From assembly GCA_026874595.1 (NCBI GenBank), contig CM049318.1, positions 32,086,956 to 32,150,955 of the forward strand: 64,000 nt of DNA, in the 5' to 3' direction. Both the position numbers and the translations under genes were made by a program. The DNA comes from Sipunculus nudus (lineage: Eukaryota > Annelida > Sipuncula > Golfingiida > Sipunculidae). Positions 1-12,000 of the stretch are shown in pieces; within the stretch, counting starts at the first letter, position 1, and the number at the start of each line of letters is the position of its first letter. Under the pieces are notes generated by a model. The model was not told the DNA's origin, ran no database searches, and saw only the letters and a program-made list of their open reading frames with translations.

Positions 1-62
1 CGGACAACGGACAAAGAGCGATCGCTAAAGCTCAGATGACTTTCAGTCAGATGAGCTAAAAA
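1..62 (-). mobile_element. End fragment of a dispersed repeat (GTCCGTTGTCCG / TTTTAGCTCAGCTGA type)
   Basis: Read on the minus strand, this begins with TTTTTAGCTCATCTGACTG, continues through an imperfect inverted stretch (AGTCAGATGAGC / GCTCAGATGACT) and runs into TTGTCCGTTGTCCG at the window edge. The same start occurs on the plus strand at 16252, where it is followed by GTCCGTTGTCCGTCCG, and a short version occurs at 23519. This is one end of a multi-copy element cut by the window boundary. No coding potential was seen. Confidence 0.65.
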
Positions 63-254
63 TATGCCAGAAAAACAATGCAGACAACAGTACTAATACA
101 GACTACATGTTTTCTGTTTGGTAGAGTCACCCAATTTTACACTGCCAATTGTAACTTGATTGGTTGCTCGCAACTGCTCTGGTCATGATTGAATGAATAT
201 GCAATCGAATAAGGTCACAGAGTTCATGGTTAGGTCAATTCTTTCCTAACTTAC

Positions 255-3200
255 CTCGATCTTGTCTGACTGGAAGATTTCTGCTAGAGCATTGGGAACA
301 TTCAGAAGACCTTCTCCAGGACACTGTATCTCCTTCTCATTTTTAAAATTATAGAAAGGATGCATCTGAAATGAAGAGAATCCGATATATAAACTGGTTG
401 CAAAGATATACAAATAAATATTATTCTTTTTTGCCTCTGCCAAGAGGGAATGCATTCCTTCCCATTCATGAATGTGTGTTTGTGTATTTGTTCACAATAT
501 AACTCCTAAGTTTCCAGATATATTCACAAATGTGTAGTTTCATATGCACAATTGACCATGGGAATATGGTCTGAATTAGTGAAAGCAAACACTTCCTGGC
601 AGAACTTATGTACCAATGAACTTAAGACATGGGCCAATAAGTCAATAAAACACAGACTACAGAGTACCCAACATCAAGGAACACCAACATGGTGGAGGCC
701 TGCATTCCTGAGAATGCATATTTCTAGTATAAACTAATATAAAGTCAAATTACCTGATTTTCTGACAGTACTTTTAATTTGAATGAGCCCATGAGCTGTA
801 GACAGATGAGAAAATATTGAGACATACCTTAACATGACACCTGACATAGTCGTTAGGTATAACCACTCTCTTTGCATGGTATTTCAGTTTTACTCTATTC
901 CAGTTTGTTATTCCATGAAAGAAACTGGAAGATCTGGAGAAAACCTCTGACCTTGGGCCACCAGTGAATTTTTATAGACTAGAAAATGGTCTCATATCAT
1001 TAAAATCATATCAGATAACTGAAGGATGAAAAATGACCATTAATCAATTTTAATTACCTGTATTACCATGAAATCAACCTAAAAGATTTACTCAGTAAAT
1101 GCAGCCTGGCTTGTACATGATGCTGATATGTCAAGGTAATGGCCAGGTTACTGACACTTATTCATTGCACAAGGTTAAGTTTTAAAGCTGTTTGCTGTTT
1201 TGTGCCCAGTTTTTCTTTCATTTCTGACAGAATAGAAATATTTTATTGAGATAATATGACTTCATACAATATGCAGGTAAAGTTTTTTCTGATCGACTAT
1301 GCAAAAAACAATCTATTTAAATAATTATGAAAGAAACTGACCCATCATTGATATAATTTATTAAATGACACACCAATAGAATTTACACAAAAGATGGTTG
1401 ATAAAATATCTAGGAAATGTGCCTTATATAAAGTGTATACATAGTATCTGATGTGATCATGTACAACAATGTATGAAATGTGTATTGTGTGAGTTTTGCA
1501 ATAAAATATATTAAAAAAAATGTAAAAACAATTTAATTGGTTTCTTGTTACAAACCTGAGTGAATGTTGCAGCGAAATGGAAAGCTCGACATGCCCTCAG
1601 CTGATTAAACACATACACTACATCTAAGTGCTGCTGCTCCCTGGCTTCCTGTATGAACTGCATCACAGACTTCCACAAGTCCAAGGTCATTCGAATCTGA
1701 AAATATCAACACAAGATGTCAGAGACATCAAACCCCAGCAAGGATGATCTTCAAATCACCCGTTAATATCAATAAACAGCTCTATTATAATGAAACAACC
1801 ATAGCAAATAGGACAGAATCCTTTGAATTAAAGTTTTTTTATTGAACAAGATTACCTCAAAAATTCAACAGATTGTGCTTTGGGTGTTTTTAAACCCTTC
1901 CATGAAAATTCAACACACTCTATTCAGGGTTTTTTTGTATAAATTTGCTGAGAGACAAACCGAAGGTGAAGTATAACATCTCACACCACCTAGCTGAGGT
2001 ATAAATATATTAGAGGCAAATATATACTGACAGATATGTAAGAGGCTGTGTTTACGGACCTTGACCTTTTTAATCCTATTCACTCACCTTGACTTTTGGC
2101 TTGCATAACTGCTTATGATATAACCCATATAACATGTACAGGCCACCAACTTTCAACTGGAAGGAGTTAGTTGGCTGTAAATACTGGCTGGCAGCATACA
2201 AACACTCCTCTGTCAGCTACAAGTATACAGCAAATACAGATACTGTAGATTCTTTATCTAAAGCCGCATGTCTATTATAAGCTGTACTTAAAGCAATTTG
2301 GTGCAGTTAGCTATTATGTCATCATTAATCAAATAAAGTATCCACCTATTTCCACGCACACCCAAACTCGTGTGTGTGTGGGCATATTAAAGAGACCTAC
2401 TCATATACCAGGTATATATATATAAACATATACATGAAATAAAGTGTATTCTTCTGAAAACATTAAAGGATCTGCCTACATTTTGTTCTATATCAATTTA
2501 CTTTCATCTGGACATTCACAAGTAGAAATACAGATAATACACTTGCACCAGACTTGTTCAGTAGCACATAACACACACATAAACCATGTGCATACGCAAA
2601 TTGCTTGCCATAGTGTGCAACTTTACATTTCAAGATTTTTTAAAGTTTCAAACAAGGTGTCCTCTTTCATGCACTATATATAAGACCTTGCTTAGATGAC
2701 CACCTCAAAAATGAAACAAATTTATCAAGGTCCAACTGGTGGTTGTAATTTAAAACATTTTAAACTACACAAGATCCACTAACCTCTGTGACTTCTCTTA
2801 TGTCCTGCTGACCATAGTATATCAGTGGCATTTTGCATTCCCTCCAGACCTTGACAAATTCATCATAACGCACACTGTCTGTGGCGGAGAACTTACAGAG
2901 CAGCTCTTCAAAGTCTGTCTTTATCCCGATAAAGCATTTCTGAACTGAACTCTTGGAATATCTGGAAGAGATAGCATGTGCTTATTTATGACAAATATTA
3001 ACTTATTATAAGAGGACATATTAAAACAACACTTTCATACACAATAATATCATAACATGTCACATCACATGATCCAATTTATTCACTTATTCACATGACA
3101 CAAAGTAATGAACATGTAATAGATTAGGGTTGGCTTGCTCTGGTTGGCTTTGGCCATTATGCTTGGTGGCATTTAAAAAGACACTGTTTGAATTTTTCAT

Positions 3201-5093
3201 GTATGTCTAGCATAACCTCAAACCAAAACAGTATTGGTCAAATATTGTTTTACTCTGTGGCCAGTCAAAAGACATGGGGTCAAAATGCTTGTTTAGAACA
3301 GCTAGAAGGGGTTATTTTGGCTTCACTGTATTTGAACTAGGATTGTGAGAAAATGGGATACACAAGCCCTGATTTTCATGGGCTTGTATGATTGCAAAAA
3401 TGACAAACGTTCAGGTTAAAAAAAAAGATTCAATACCATCATTTAAATAGCATATTTTTAAAGTGGACCACACTTCAAGGGTTTTACAGATTTTATTAAA
3501 AAATGAACAGGGCCAAGTGCACTTAAACAGACCTTTTCGACGATAGAATTGTTGACAAATGACACTAAGTGCTAATGTTTATTATATACCAGCTAGAAAG
3601 ATTACATTTTGCAGGAGTGTAGCCTATGCACAAGTGTCAGTGCCTAGATGAAGGTACAGGTGAGTTGGTCAGATACAGGTACTTTCAAAAGTGTCTAGTT
3701 ACAGGTATATCAATCTGGTTCAAATCAAAGACATCTAACTTTAAAATTTTTAATTCAATCCATCTATATATGCAAGTCAACATGCCCATTTCCAGTGCAA
3801 TATCTGTACCTTGAATACATATTTTAATTAAGTACATATACTTCAAACCAAGGGACAGGTACCATTTCTACTTTCCATTCATGACATCCAGGAATAGGTC
3901 CACTTACTTTAAATTAAGGACCTAGGTATAAATACATGCACAAGTACCTGGCCTTGACCTTGGAATACAGGTACAAACAAGCAAATTCAAGGAATTTATG
4001 TCCCCTGCTAGTGACACCTGTTGGCAATTAGTGACACTAAATATGCTGATTCATCATATCAACAATGAATGATCCTATTGTATTATTACCTTATCAGCAG
4101 ACACACCAAAACCAATCCCAACCAAGTAATGCATGAGAGCAATCACTGACCCAAATTTGAATGAAATTGGATAATATTTAGGAAAGATATCACACAGAAA
4201 TGAAAACGGATGGATGGACAGACAAACAAACCTTAATCAATGTCCCCTATTCTGAGGAAGTAAGGGACAAGTTCTGAGGAAAAAGGGACAAAAATACAGC
4301 ATGTTTAATCATCAATGGGATTTCCTGATGAAGCGTCTATGATCTGTATGACATTTCCCAAGACACTTATAAATTGGAACCTGTCTTTAAGATTACCCTT
4401 GAGTATATTAATTTAGACTGAACAGACCACCTGTGACTTGAGATCACTTTTGGCTAGTCCCATCGGTGGTCTTGTTTCACAGGTTTCACTGTAACTGTAT
4501 TACTCACTTTTTGTCACTCACTCACTTCTAAGACAGCTGGCAGATGATCATTATGTGAAGTTAAAATGCATTTGGAAAGGGTTTATTACATCATAATGCA
4601 GAAAAATAGAGCTACCATGGTACATTCTTTTGAACTAATACTTATTACATGGTTTCCCTTCAGACCTTAATTTCAATAAATAATTCATAGTGTTTCTAAT
4701 ATGAGAATGTACTCTCATGGAATCCATGAAAGCAAAATCATCAATAAGTATTCCAGAATTAGTCATATATAATTAATCATCACTTGTATACTGACATAAC
4801 AGTGCTGCCAATTCCATAATAGTCTCAATGAAATCCAATTACACCAAATAAGCACAACTATTTCTGAATTAACTTCTCACACAATATTTGTAGTTTTGTA
4901 CTTGTGTAGAGTCTCAATATAGAATAGAGCTTGATCAAACACACAGACTACTTAGCAAGTATTAAAGCTGATGTTTATATCCAAGACTGAGAACTCTGCA
5001 TATCTGCATGTATGTAAATACCACAATTATTCAGCCATGACTTATGATAGTTACTTACCTTTTACCACCAACCACATCAGATCCAGATGTCAT
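255..5093 (-). CDS. SNAPC1: SNAPC1 (SNAP43), snRNA-activating protein complex subunit 1, 5' part
   Basis: This is a subunit of the SNAPc complex, which binds the proximal sequence element of snRNA genes and recruits RNA polymerase II or III in the nucleus. Five coding exons can be joined on the minus strand: 5093-5059, 2961-2784, 2216-2088, 1696-1556 and 365-255. All have GT-AG borders and compatible phases, giving 198 residues. The conserved part starts with DFEELLCKFSATDSVRYDEF and runs through LQPTNSFQLKVGGLYMLYGL, HLDVVYVFNQLRACRAFHFA and GLLNVPNALAEIFQSDKIE. These match the vertebrate SNAPC1 regions around CEALLSRFQETDSVRF, VGALYLLYGLYNTQLC and LRLDRAFHF. The ATG at 5093 opens an 11-codon first exon just after an in-phase 5'UTR. 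An acceptor-like TTCATTTTCAG lies 20 bases upstream, so a 5'UTR intron is likely. The gene continues past the left edge, so the C-terminal half is missing. The family assignment is strong; the first 20 residues are not conserved. Confidence 0.93.
1035..1390. repeat. Dispersed repeat, copy 1 of 3 (family with copies at 44.2 and 61.2 kb)
   Basis: Lying in SNAPC1 intron 4, this segment shares an ordered series of words with 44170-44510 and 61215-61590. They include ATTTTATGTACC or AATTACCTGTATTA, CTTGTACATgaTGCTGA, GGTTAAG, TTTCTGACAG, ATATGACTT and a TGATTAA/TTAATCA tail followed by GGCACACCA. The copies are diverged but co-linear over about 350 bases. There is no ORF. It is probably an old non-autonomous transposon. 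Confidence 0.6.
3975..4275 (+). mobile_element. Short dispersed repeat (GGGGACATTGATTTGG family)
   Basis: It starts with CAAGCAAATTCAAGGAATTT and ATGTCCCC. It continues with CACACCAAAACCAATCCCAACC, ATGCATGAGAGCAATCACTGA, AATTTGAATGAAATTGGATA, a GACAGACAAAC tract, and TCAATGTCCCC near the end. It is co-linear with the copies at 57365 and 59110. It lies in SNAPC1 intron 1 and has no ORF. Confidence 0.75.
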
Positions 5094-5111
5094 TTTGCAA
5101 CTCAGAAGACC

Positions 5112-5325
5112 TGAAAATGAAGAGGAAGCATTATGGACAAAAACAATTATTTGATGTTCTAAGTTAATCACAAGACATAGATCATCAATTCACCATACAC
5201 AGTACTAAGAGACTTTAAAAAGAGGAAGCATTATGGACTAAAACAATTATGTGTATGTTCTAAGTTAATCACAAGACATAGATCATCAATTCAACATACA
5301 CAGTACTACTAAGAGACTTTAAAAA
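5112..5325. repeat. Tandem duplication (2 x about 100 bp) upstream of SNAPC1
   Basis: The block GAGGAAGCATTATGGAC...GAGACTTTAAAAAG occurs twice head to tail, at about 5120-5220 and 5221-5325. The copies differ by a few substitutions and a 3-base ACT insertion. It lies immediately upstream of the predicted SNAPC1 first exon, so it may fall in the 5'UTR intron or the promoter. It looks recent because the copies are nearly identical. Confidence 0.85.
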
Positions 5326-5414
5326 GTGCAATACAGGTGGCACTGCTCAGACCAGTATGGTGCACCACTAATTCTAACTGGGACTGTGGGAGTGGGGTTG
5401 GTGAGATAGGTTGG

Positions 5415-5429
5415 AGGGGGGGGGGGGGT
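5415..5429. repeat. Poly-G tract
   Basis: A run of G, about 14-15 bases, follows GGTTGGAGG. It is simple sequence in the SNAPC1 upstream region and its length may be unreliable in an assembly. Confidence 0.8.
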
Positions 5430-5775
5430 ACCTGCAACCCTATATAAAATATCTATGAATGCTAAATTAGTTTAACAATTGACAGGTAGGTAACACTTCA
5501 CCATTAGATTCAATGGTCTGTATTTTAGCTTGTGTAGTACTGACAGATACCTGTGTTGTTACTGATCACAAGAAGCCAGAACAGACTATTAATGATATAT
5601 TTTCTCATAAATCTTGTTTTACAAACAATCTGTCTGATAAAAATGATTACCCGTTGGAAAGAATGGCATATTTAAAGTAAGAATTATTTTTTCTTGTGCA
5701 GCCTTTTAAAGTGCATTGAAAATTCTGTAGTTATATGTGTTTTTCTATCAAATGTGATTTTACTTTTATATCTAG

Positions 5776-6876
5776 GATGGTGAACAACCAACTGAAGAAG
5801 ACTGTGCAGGATTATTTTGGAAAAGTTATCTTTTTTCATATTACAGGGAACTTATACTTGTAAATTTATACATATTTTGAATCAAATTAAATGTGTATGC
5901 ATGTTTATTTCCATATCTGAACATGTTCCTGAGCTTACTTTTCATCTCAAATATATAAACACACTAAATACAGTGGTAGACATTAAACAACATCATAAGC
6001 ATCATGAGTTCGTCTGGGTTCCCCGGTTTCCTTCACCTATACAGTCTACTGAACACCACAATCTGAGCCATGGACAATGCCACAATTAGTTATAACTATT
6101 TGTACAATCCATGTAAAATAAATGTTTATATTTCAAGTTTTTATTTTACCCGTCTAACTAATAAATATTACATGACAATGAAAGTACTTAAATTTTTAAG
6201 AGTGTCATATATATTTTTTTTTGTTTAATTAATTTAAATTGTTGTCTTTCTTCATGTCCTAGCCCGAGCCGCCAGTTTCAGAGATCAAAGGACCCACATG
6301 GAACCTGTTACTCCAAAACAACCACTTTTCATACATGGTAATTAACACTGTTAATCAGTGATTAAGACCCGCTAGAGTATCACCAACTCGCATTATTGAT
6401 ACAAGGTATCGGGTACGATGATGGGGGTGTCAGTGACACATGGTGAACACCCTGCCATCTAGCAGGAGTGTGACAGATTATACGCATGCGCAATTAACCT
6501 GTGTGTCAATAAGTGTTTGTTAGAAGACTCATTGTCCTGTGCTATGATTGAGACAAGATCATCCAAGCTACAAATGGGAAATCATCTTCAGCACGACCCT
6601 AAACCAAGGGTTGCAAATAATGAAAGGAAACACTCAAAAATTCTTAACTGTTTAAACTGGATAATTTACTGCAATGGAAGGACCATATGGTAAATGATAT
6701 TTTGGTGGCTAAATAACATCTTTATATAACACAGTATCTATGATAATAACCTAAAATATCAGATATGACTAGCATATTATCTTGGAACTTAGTGCTAACC
6801 CCCCATACAGGACTCCTCTGTTCACGTGCATGATGGTGGAGGATTCAAGGGAGTTTTGAAGTGCACACTCAAGTAG
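5776..6876 (+). CDS. Possible unrecognised gene, three exon-like blocks (3' end)
   Basis: Three blocks on the plus strand have splice-like borders and one shared phase. Block 1 (5776-5858) follows TATATCTAG and ends before GTAAAT; it reads DGEQPTEEDCAGLFWKSYLF and onward. Block 2 (6263-6337) lies between TGTCCTAG and GTAATT and reads PEPPVSEIKGPTWNLLLQNN and onward. Block 3 (6811-6876) follows TGCTAACCCCCCATACAG, a textbook branch site plus acceptor, and reads DSSVHVHDGGGFKGVLKCTL before K and a TAG stop. I do not recognise the protein, and no start exon was found. It would be divergent from SNAPC1. Chance ORFs of this length are possible, so this is tentative. Confidence 0.33.
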
Positions 6877-8640
6877 TGTATTTTATGATATTAAACAAAG
6901 CCATATTTGACCTTGTGTATTATGTGCATGAAAAAAAAAACCTAGTTTTCAGCCATTCTGTTCCAAGTTGGCAAGAGTGCCTGCAAATAAACCAATGGTT
7001 CACTCATCCACAACGTTGTATGGATGTAACTTGTGTAAGGAATGTCAACTCATGACCACGACAAGAAGACAAAGTGCTCAGTGTGTGGGACAGACTATTC
7101 ACAGAAATTCACTGAAATTGAGTAAAACTGACTTAAATTGACCATTAAATAAATTGGTTATTTACCAGTTTATATGTTATAGGGGTCAATTTTCGTCAGA
7201 GTATGAGAATGGGAGCATTTAATTGAAATTCTGTAGTTGCATGTATATTCATGATCATTGTCATCACGACCATTTATGCTGTATTATTCTCACTTTTACA
7301 TATACATGTTATTCACCAATTATATTATATATTTAGTAAGGATAAGTACAGGCCTGCCAAAGGTATATGACAGAAAAAAAATTAATCTTCTGCAAAATAA
7401 AGAGTGAAAAAAGAGTAAAATATGCAGCAGCTTCCCCTTATTTATCACAGACTGAATAAAGATGTGCTTCATAACTATGTGAAATGTATCAATCCCAAAA
7501 TCAGAAACGTACATGGTGCGCATCCCAGTGCATGAAGATAAGGGCATTTTCCACATGTTGTGACACATGATGGACATTTGCACACACAAAAATTGAGAAG
7601 TGTTCCGTTCTTGTTCTGACTGGATTCTAATAGCAGGAATGTCATAGTATATACAACAGAAATTTTCACAAAAAAAAAATAGAAAATAAAAAGAGCTGCT
7701 AAAAAAAAGGTGAAAAAGAGTACTTAGCATCATTTTAAGAAATTCCTAAAAAAAAGAGCGACTCTTTTATAAAGAATTGTTTTGCAGGCCTGAAGTAGCT
7801 GCTTAGTGCTAATGTTTTGATATATGTTTTATAAAGTTCAGACTTAAGATAAATCTAGTCGAGTTGATTTGGGATATGGGAGGGGGAAGGCTATATTTAC
7901 TTGGTCATTTATTGTCAGAAGGGGGGACATTGATTTGGGTTTATCTGTCTGTATGTCCGTAAGGTTTTTGTTTTCTTGTGATAACTTTCCTAAATATTTT
8001 CAGATTTCAATTTTCATTCAAGTTTGAGTCAGTTATTGCTCTCATGCATACCTTGGTTGGGATAGGTTTTGGAGTGTCCGTCTGATGTAACATTTCACAA
8101 ACTCCTGTCAAATGAAAATAATCCATACACTGGATTTATACCCATTATCTGCACAAATTTATAGACTCCACAAACACTTGTTTATGTTATAAGAGTAAAT
8201 TTTAAAAAATTGAAATTATCTGTCTGAAGAAATTTATGAAATAAAATAGAAATTAAAATGATTGATTCTTAACAATGAAGAAAAAATTGGTCTCTGAGAA
8301 AGGGTTTAATCTAAAGCCCCAACCCTTTCAGTTTCACGTGTGAATTTAAAGTAATTAATGCTCTGAAAAATTGAGTCTTTTGAATTTTATATCACTTATG
8401 TAATAATAAACTATGCAACAGTGCTTTTGGTAAAATAAAGGCCCATGATCAATTTCGGTCAATTTAACTCAATTTCGGTGAATAGCCTGTCACCTCAGTG
8501 AGTGTCACTGCCACTGGTCAAGAGGCAATTGCCTTGTTACACATAATATCGCCCATCATAAGGCCAGTGGCCAAGGAGAAAGCTCGATAACATTGTCATG
8601 ACAACAGTGAGATATGTAAAGGAATACACATGGTAAACTT
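6877..8640. other. Intergenic sequence with one dispersed-repeat copy
   Basis: AT-rich sequence with no supportable exon. Long A-runs at 6930, 7373, 7670 and 7700 generate lysine- or phenylalanine-rich chance ORFs. A reverse-oriented copy of a short dispersed repeat lies at about 7860-8115 and is listed separately. Confidence 0.6.
7860..8115 (-). mobile_element. Short dispersed repeat (GGGGACATTGATTTGG family), inverted copy
   Basis: This reads GGGGACATTGATTTGG, TCTGTCTGTATGTCCG, GATAACTTTCCTAAATATT, TTGCTCTCATGCATACC, GGTTGGGATAGGTTTTGGAG. The reverse complement of the same ordered words is present at 3975-4275, 57365-57850 and 59110-59520. It is non-coding, a few hundred bases long, and present at least four times in this window in both orientations. 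Confidence 0.75.
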
Positions 8641-8703
8641 TGGTACCCTATATATGAGAACCATACCTTTTAAATGCTTTGATTTTCAAGTTTCTTTTCA
8701 CAG

Positions 8704-8880
8704 CTGAGAAACGAGCGTCAGCAGGTCGACGGAAACGTTACACACATTAAACTGCAAGGCTTCACAGATTTCTTGGAGAATATCGAGGAGTTCATACTTC
8801 TGGGCAGGATAACGGGATCTGGGCGCCTTTCTCCAGGAATCGCTCAGAATATAGTATGTACTACGGGCTTCCCCTTACTT
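8704..8880. other. Exon-like GC/CpG-richer block open on both strands (probable 5'UTR exon of the phosphatase)
   Basis: The block follows a strong acceptor (TTTCTTTTCACAG) and has more CpG than its surroundings. On the plus strand it is open for 58 codons (LRNERQQVDGNVTHIKLQGF and onward) to TGA at 8878-8880. On the minus strand it is open for about 57 codons, ending in LLTLVSQL and a stop. Neither product was recognised. The simplest reading is the 5'UTR of the phosphatase mRNA, whose ATG is at 8941. Against this, an upstream out-of-frame ATG at 8856 overlaps that start. A terminal exon of another gene on either strand is also possible. Confidence 0.45.
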
Positions 8881-8940
8881 TGACAGGAGTCACACTCACA
8901 AGGGGCAGGGAGCTGTTATCATCGTCATTACCTCATCACA

Positions 8941-9033
8941 ATGGAGGGGCCATCTCTGGGAATCGCCTCAATACTGTTCATTCAGCTTGCGAACTTCCTT
9001 GTCTCGGGATCAAATTTAGAACTTGTACATATC
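8941..9033 (+). CDS. ACP2: Acid phosphatase exon 1: start codon and signal peptide
   Basis: Thirty-one codons start at an ATG in the context ACAATGG. The first half encodes a hydrophobic stretch (SLGIASILFIQLANFLVSG) typical of a signal peptide. It ends with LELVHI, directly before the VYRHGARSP of the next exon. The donor is GTGAGT. The following intron is 12.3 kb and carries most of the transposable elements of this gene. Confidence 0.85.
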
Positions 9034-12000
9034 GTGAGTACTATATTCTGTGTCTTGAATTGATGGGGTACAGACCAGTATAAAAATAAAATGCAAACTG
9101 TTGAGTGTTGTAGTACTGTACTGTATACAACTAGATATCTTGAGTACATAATCACTTCATAACCACTTGTTTGGCCATATCCACTCATGGTTTCATGAAT
9201 GTCATCGTACCCTGACATTTAACAGGATACAAGGCAGTATTACCAAATTTGAGATAAGGTTCATTTCTGAGATGAAATTTCTTTCATGAGTACCAGTACC
9301 ATCATTTTTCTAACTGTTGACTGCATATATCTATGCAGCAGAACTGTTGTCAAGTTGTCTCATCCCAATATGCTTTATTCTGATTTCCTTGATCTGCAGC
9401 TGCCCTGACAATAGTGTCACAGTTGGGCATTTCACAACAAGCAGCAGACTCGGAGCCAGAGATATATCCAGGACTTGGATACTATTGGATAAATAGGTTC
9501 AGAAAAAATGCTAGAACTTAAAAATGAAATAGCTATAATGATATTGCTTTATGATTTTGTATTTATGACAAGAAGACTTGCATGTAACCTGTGGCACAAA
9601 GTAGTAATTTATTTGTATGACAAAGAAATTAATCTAGAAATTGTATTTATCAATGAGAACAAAACTCAACTTTTAAACTTTGCAGTTTGAATCTGTGAAC
9701 TTTGTGACCTTTGTAAAAACTGCTTTTAGGAACAGTACCTTCTAGTCAATATTTAAAGTGATAAACGCTTTCTAATTGTTAAGTATATGCATTTGATAAA
9801 ATATTTGTGTTTTATGGTGAATATGACAGCCAATATATCAGATTATTATTGTTAAGGGGAATATATAATTCAGATTTTCTAATACAGTAGAACTTTAAAT
9901 ATCTGAATGGTATGGGGTACATAAAATTTATTCAGATAATGGAGATTAGGGATATGTGAGGTCAGAAATTTTTTCATTAAGTATACTGCCAGTGCGTTGG
10001 GTACATATAATTTTCAACATTTCATAAATATGAAAATTCTGGCAATTACAGCAATTTTTTTCTCATCAGACCATTTATAATCATCATTGATCCTATTTTC
10101 CTTTCAAAAGCTGAGAAACATTTAATTGTGATATATTTTGGTTCTTTACTTTAAATTTCTGAATAACAAATTTAAGGAAAAAGAGATATGGAAATTAGAG
10201 GCTATACTGTACGACTGAGGATTTTCTAGGGCAGAAAGCATGGCAGCTAAAGGCTATGTATATAACTTTGTGTCATATTGGTTTGAGTCATTCGAATAAA
10301 TGGCCATGCAATAAAAGTTTCAAAATTAGTCTAAGAAAAGTATTACCAATTCTTCTTTTTTTATTTACAAGAAGATGAAATGAAAACTAAAGGCTTGTTA
10401 TCAGGTTACTTAGTGGTGGACATGATAGCCAGAGTATTACAGACCATTCCATGGCCCTTCCTTTTTTCATATTTTTAAAGAATATTTTGTCCACAAGTAC
10501 TTAATGTTGAAAATGACATGCCAATTTATAAATTATACAAACAATTTTATAGAAAGAAATCATCACCATTTCTTCAAAAGAAAGATTGAGATCTGAAGAG
10601 CCCATTTTGTGGTGTAAAATAAGAGTGTAAACAATTGTAGATATTGTGGCAAGATATGATATAATTCTTTTGTCTGAACTTAAAAAAAATATCAGTGGAA
10701 GGGAAATGATTTATCATTTACACCTTCTTATCACATTCTCTTTGAAAGTTTAGGCCATGCAAATTTATAGATTTTGTTGGACACTTATTTTGCACCTCGG
10801 TGGGAAAAAAAGAAAACTTGTCCAGTGACAGAAGTAGGTTGAAGCTACCAACTATCATTCAGGCTTAATCAGTCAATGGCTTCCCTGTGTCACCAGGAAT
10901 GCGCTGTGATGTCAAACAAGAGTGTCAGTATCAGTAGATTGTAAGATGTGACACAACTGGAACTTAGTAAACTGGGAGATTTTTTTGGGGTACAAAACAT
11001 TTGTGTAAAATTAATTTTCAGAGCACCTTTGAATATGGTATTAATTATTAAATTATTATTATTATTATTTTTATTTTATAACTTGGAATAAATGTAATAT
11101 TTCAACTTTTGATGATCCTACTGTGCCTCTCGTTGTGACACAACTTGAATTTAGTACAAGTGTTTGTTTTGGTACAAAAACATTTGTTAAACTGATTTTT
11201 AGAGTACCTATTGAATATGGTATTATTATTATTATTATTATTATTATAATTGTTATTATTATCATTTATAACTTGGAATAAATGTGATATTTAAAATTTA
11301 AATTTTCCTCCTGTGCCTTTGAGTCCCCCCCCCCCCCCCCCCTGAAGATAACTCAAGGCCACTGCTGTTAAGACTGTTGAATTAAGAATCACAGCAGACA
11401 TCACTGTGTATCCTGTTTCCTTGTCAATGTGTATAATACTTCCTAAGTGGGACAATGAGGAAGAGTTTAAGTGATAGCAGATACTGACATGGAGTAATTT
11501 TAATAAAAATGTAAATAATTAACAAAGCCTAAAGTAAAGACACATCCTTTGAAGTTTTATTTGTTAAAGAATTTAAGGTCAGCATAAGTTTAGATCTAGT
11601 GTGTCATCTTTTGTTTCCACAGCAATTTATAATAATTTTATAAAGTTAATTTTAGTTGAGTGAGATATCAGGCATATGTTTCTTTAACACCAGTATTATA
11701 AATATAACCATATTACTATTGAAGTGCTGCATATATATATGTGCCAGTATGTAAGTAAAGCACATTTACAGATCATGATGGCTAATTATAAGACGAAAAT
11801 TGACTTTGATAAAAACTACCAAGATAAAAAAAAGCTAAGATAAAAATGGCTGAGGTAAACATAACAGTTTGATTTTTTATTGTAATTCTTCAAAGTTTCA
11901 AATTCAAAATTGAACCCTGTGATCTAGTAACAGTCTGAATAAAGCTGTTTTTTTTCCTTTGCTATTTTTTACCTGTCTCTTTAAGATGCCCCCCCCCCCC

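Noticed and set aside
4484-4498. GGTTTCACTGTA as the end of another CAGTG-type element
   Set aside because: No matching opposite end with a TA flank was found nearby; it may be a lone remnant.
5665-5870. Start exon MAYL followed by MVNNQLKKTVQDYFG for the possible gene at 5.8 kb
   Set aside because: That frame meets TAA shortly after GNLYL and cannot continue into the later blocks; the alternative frame through 5858 keeps phase with them.
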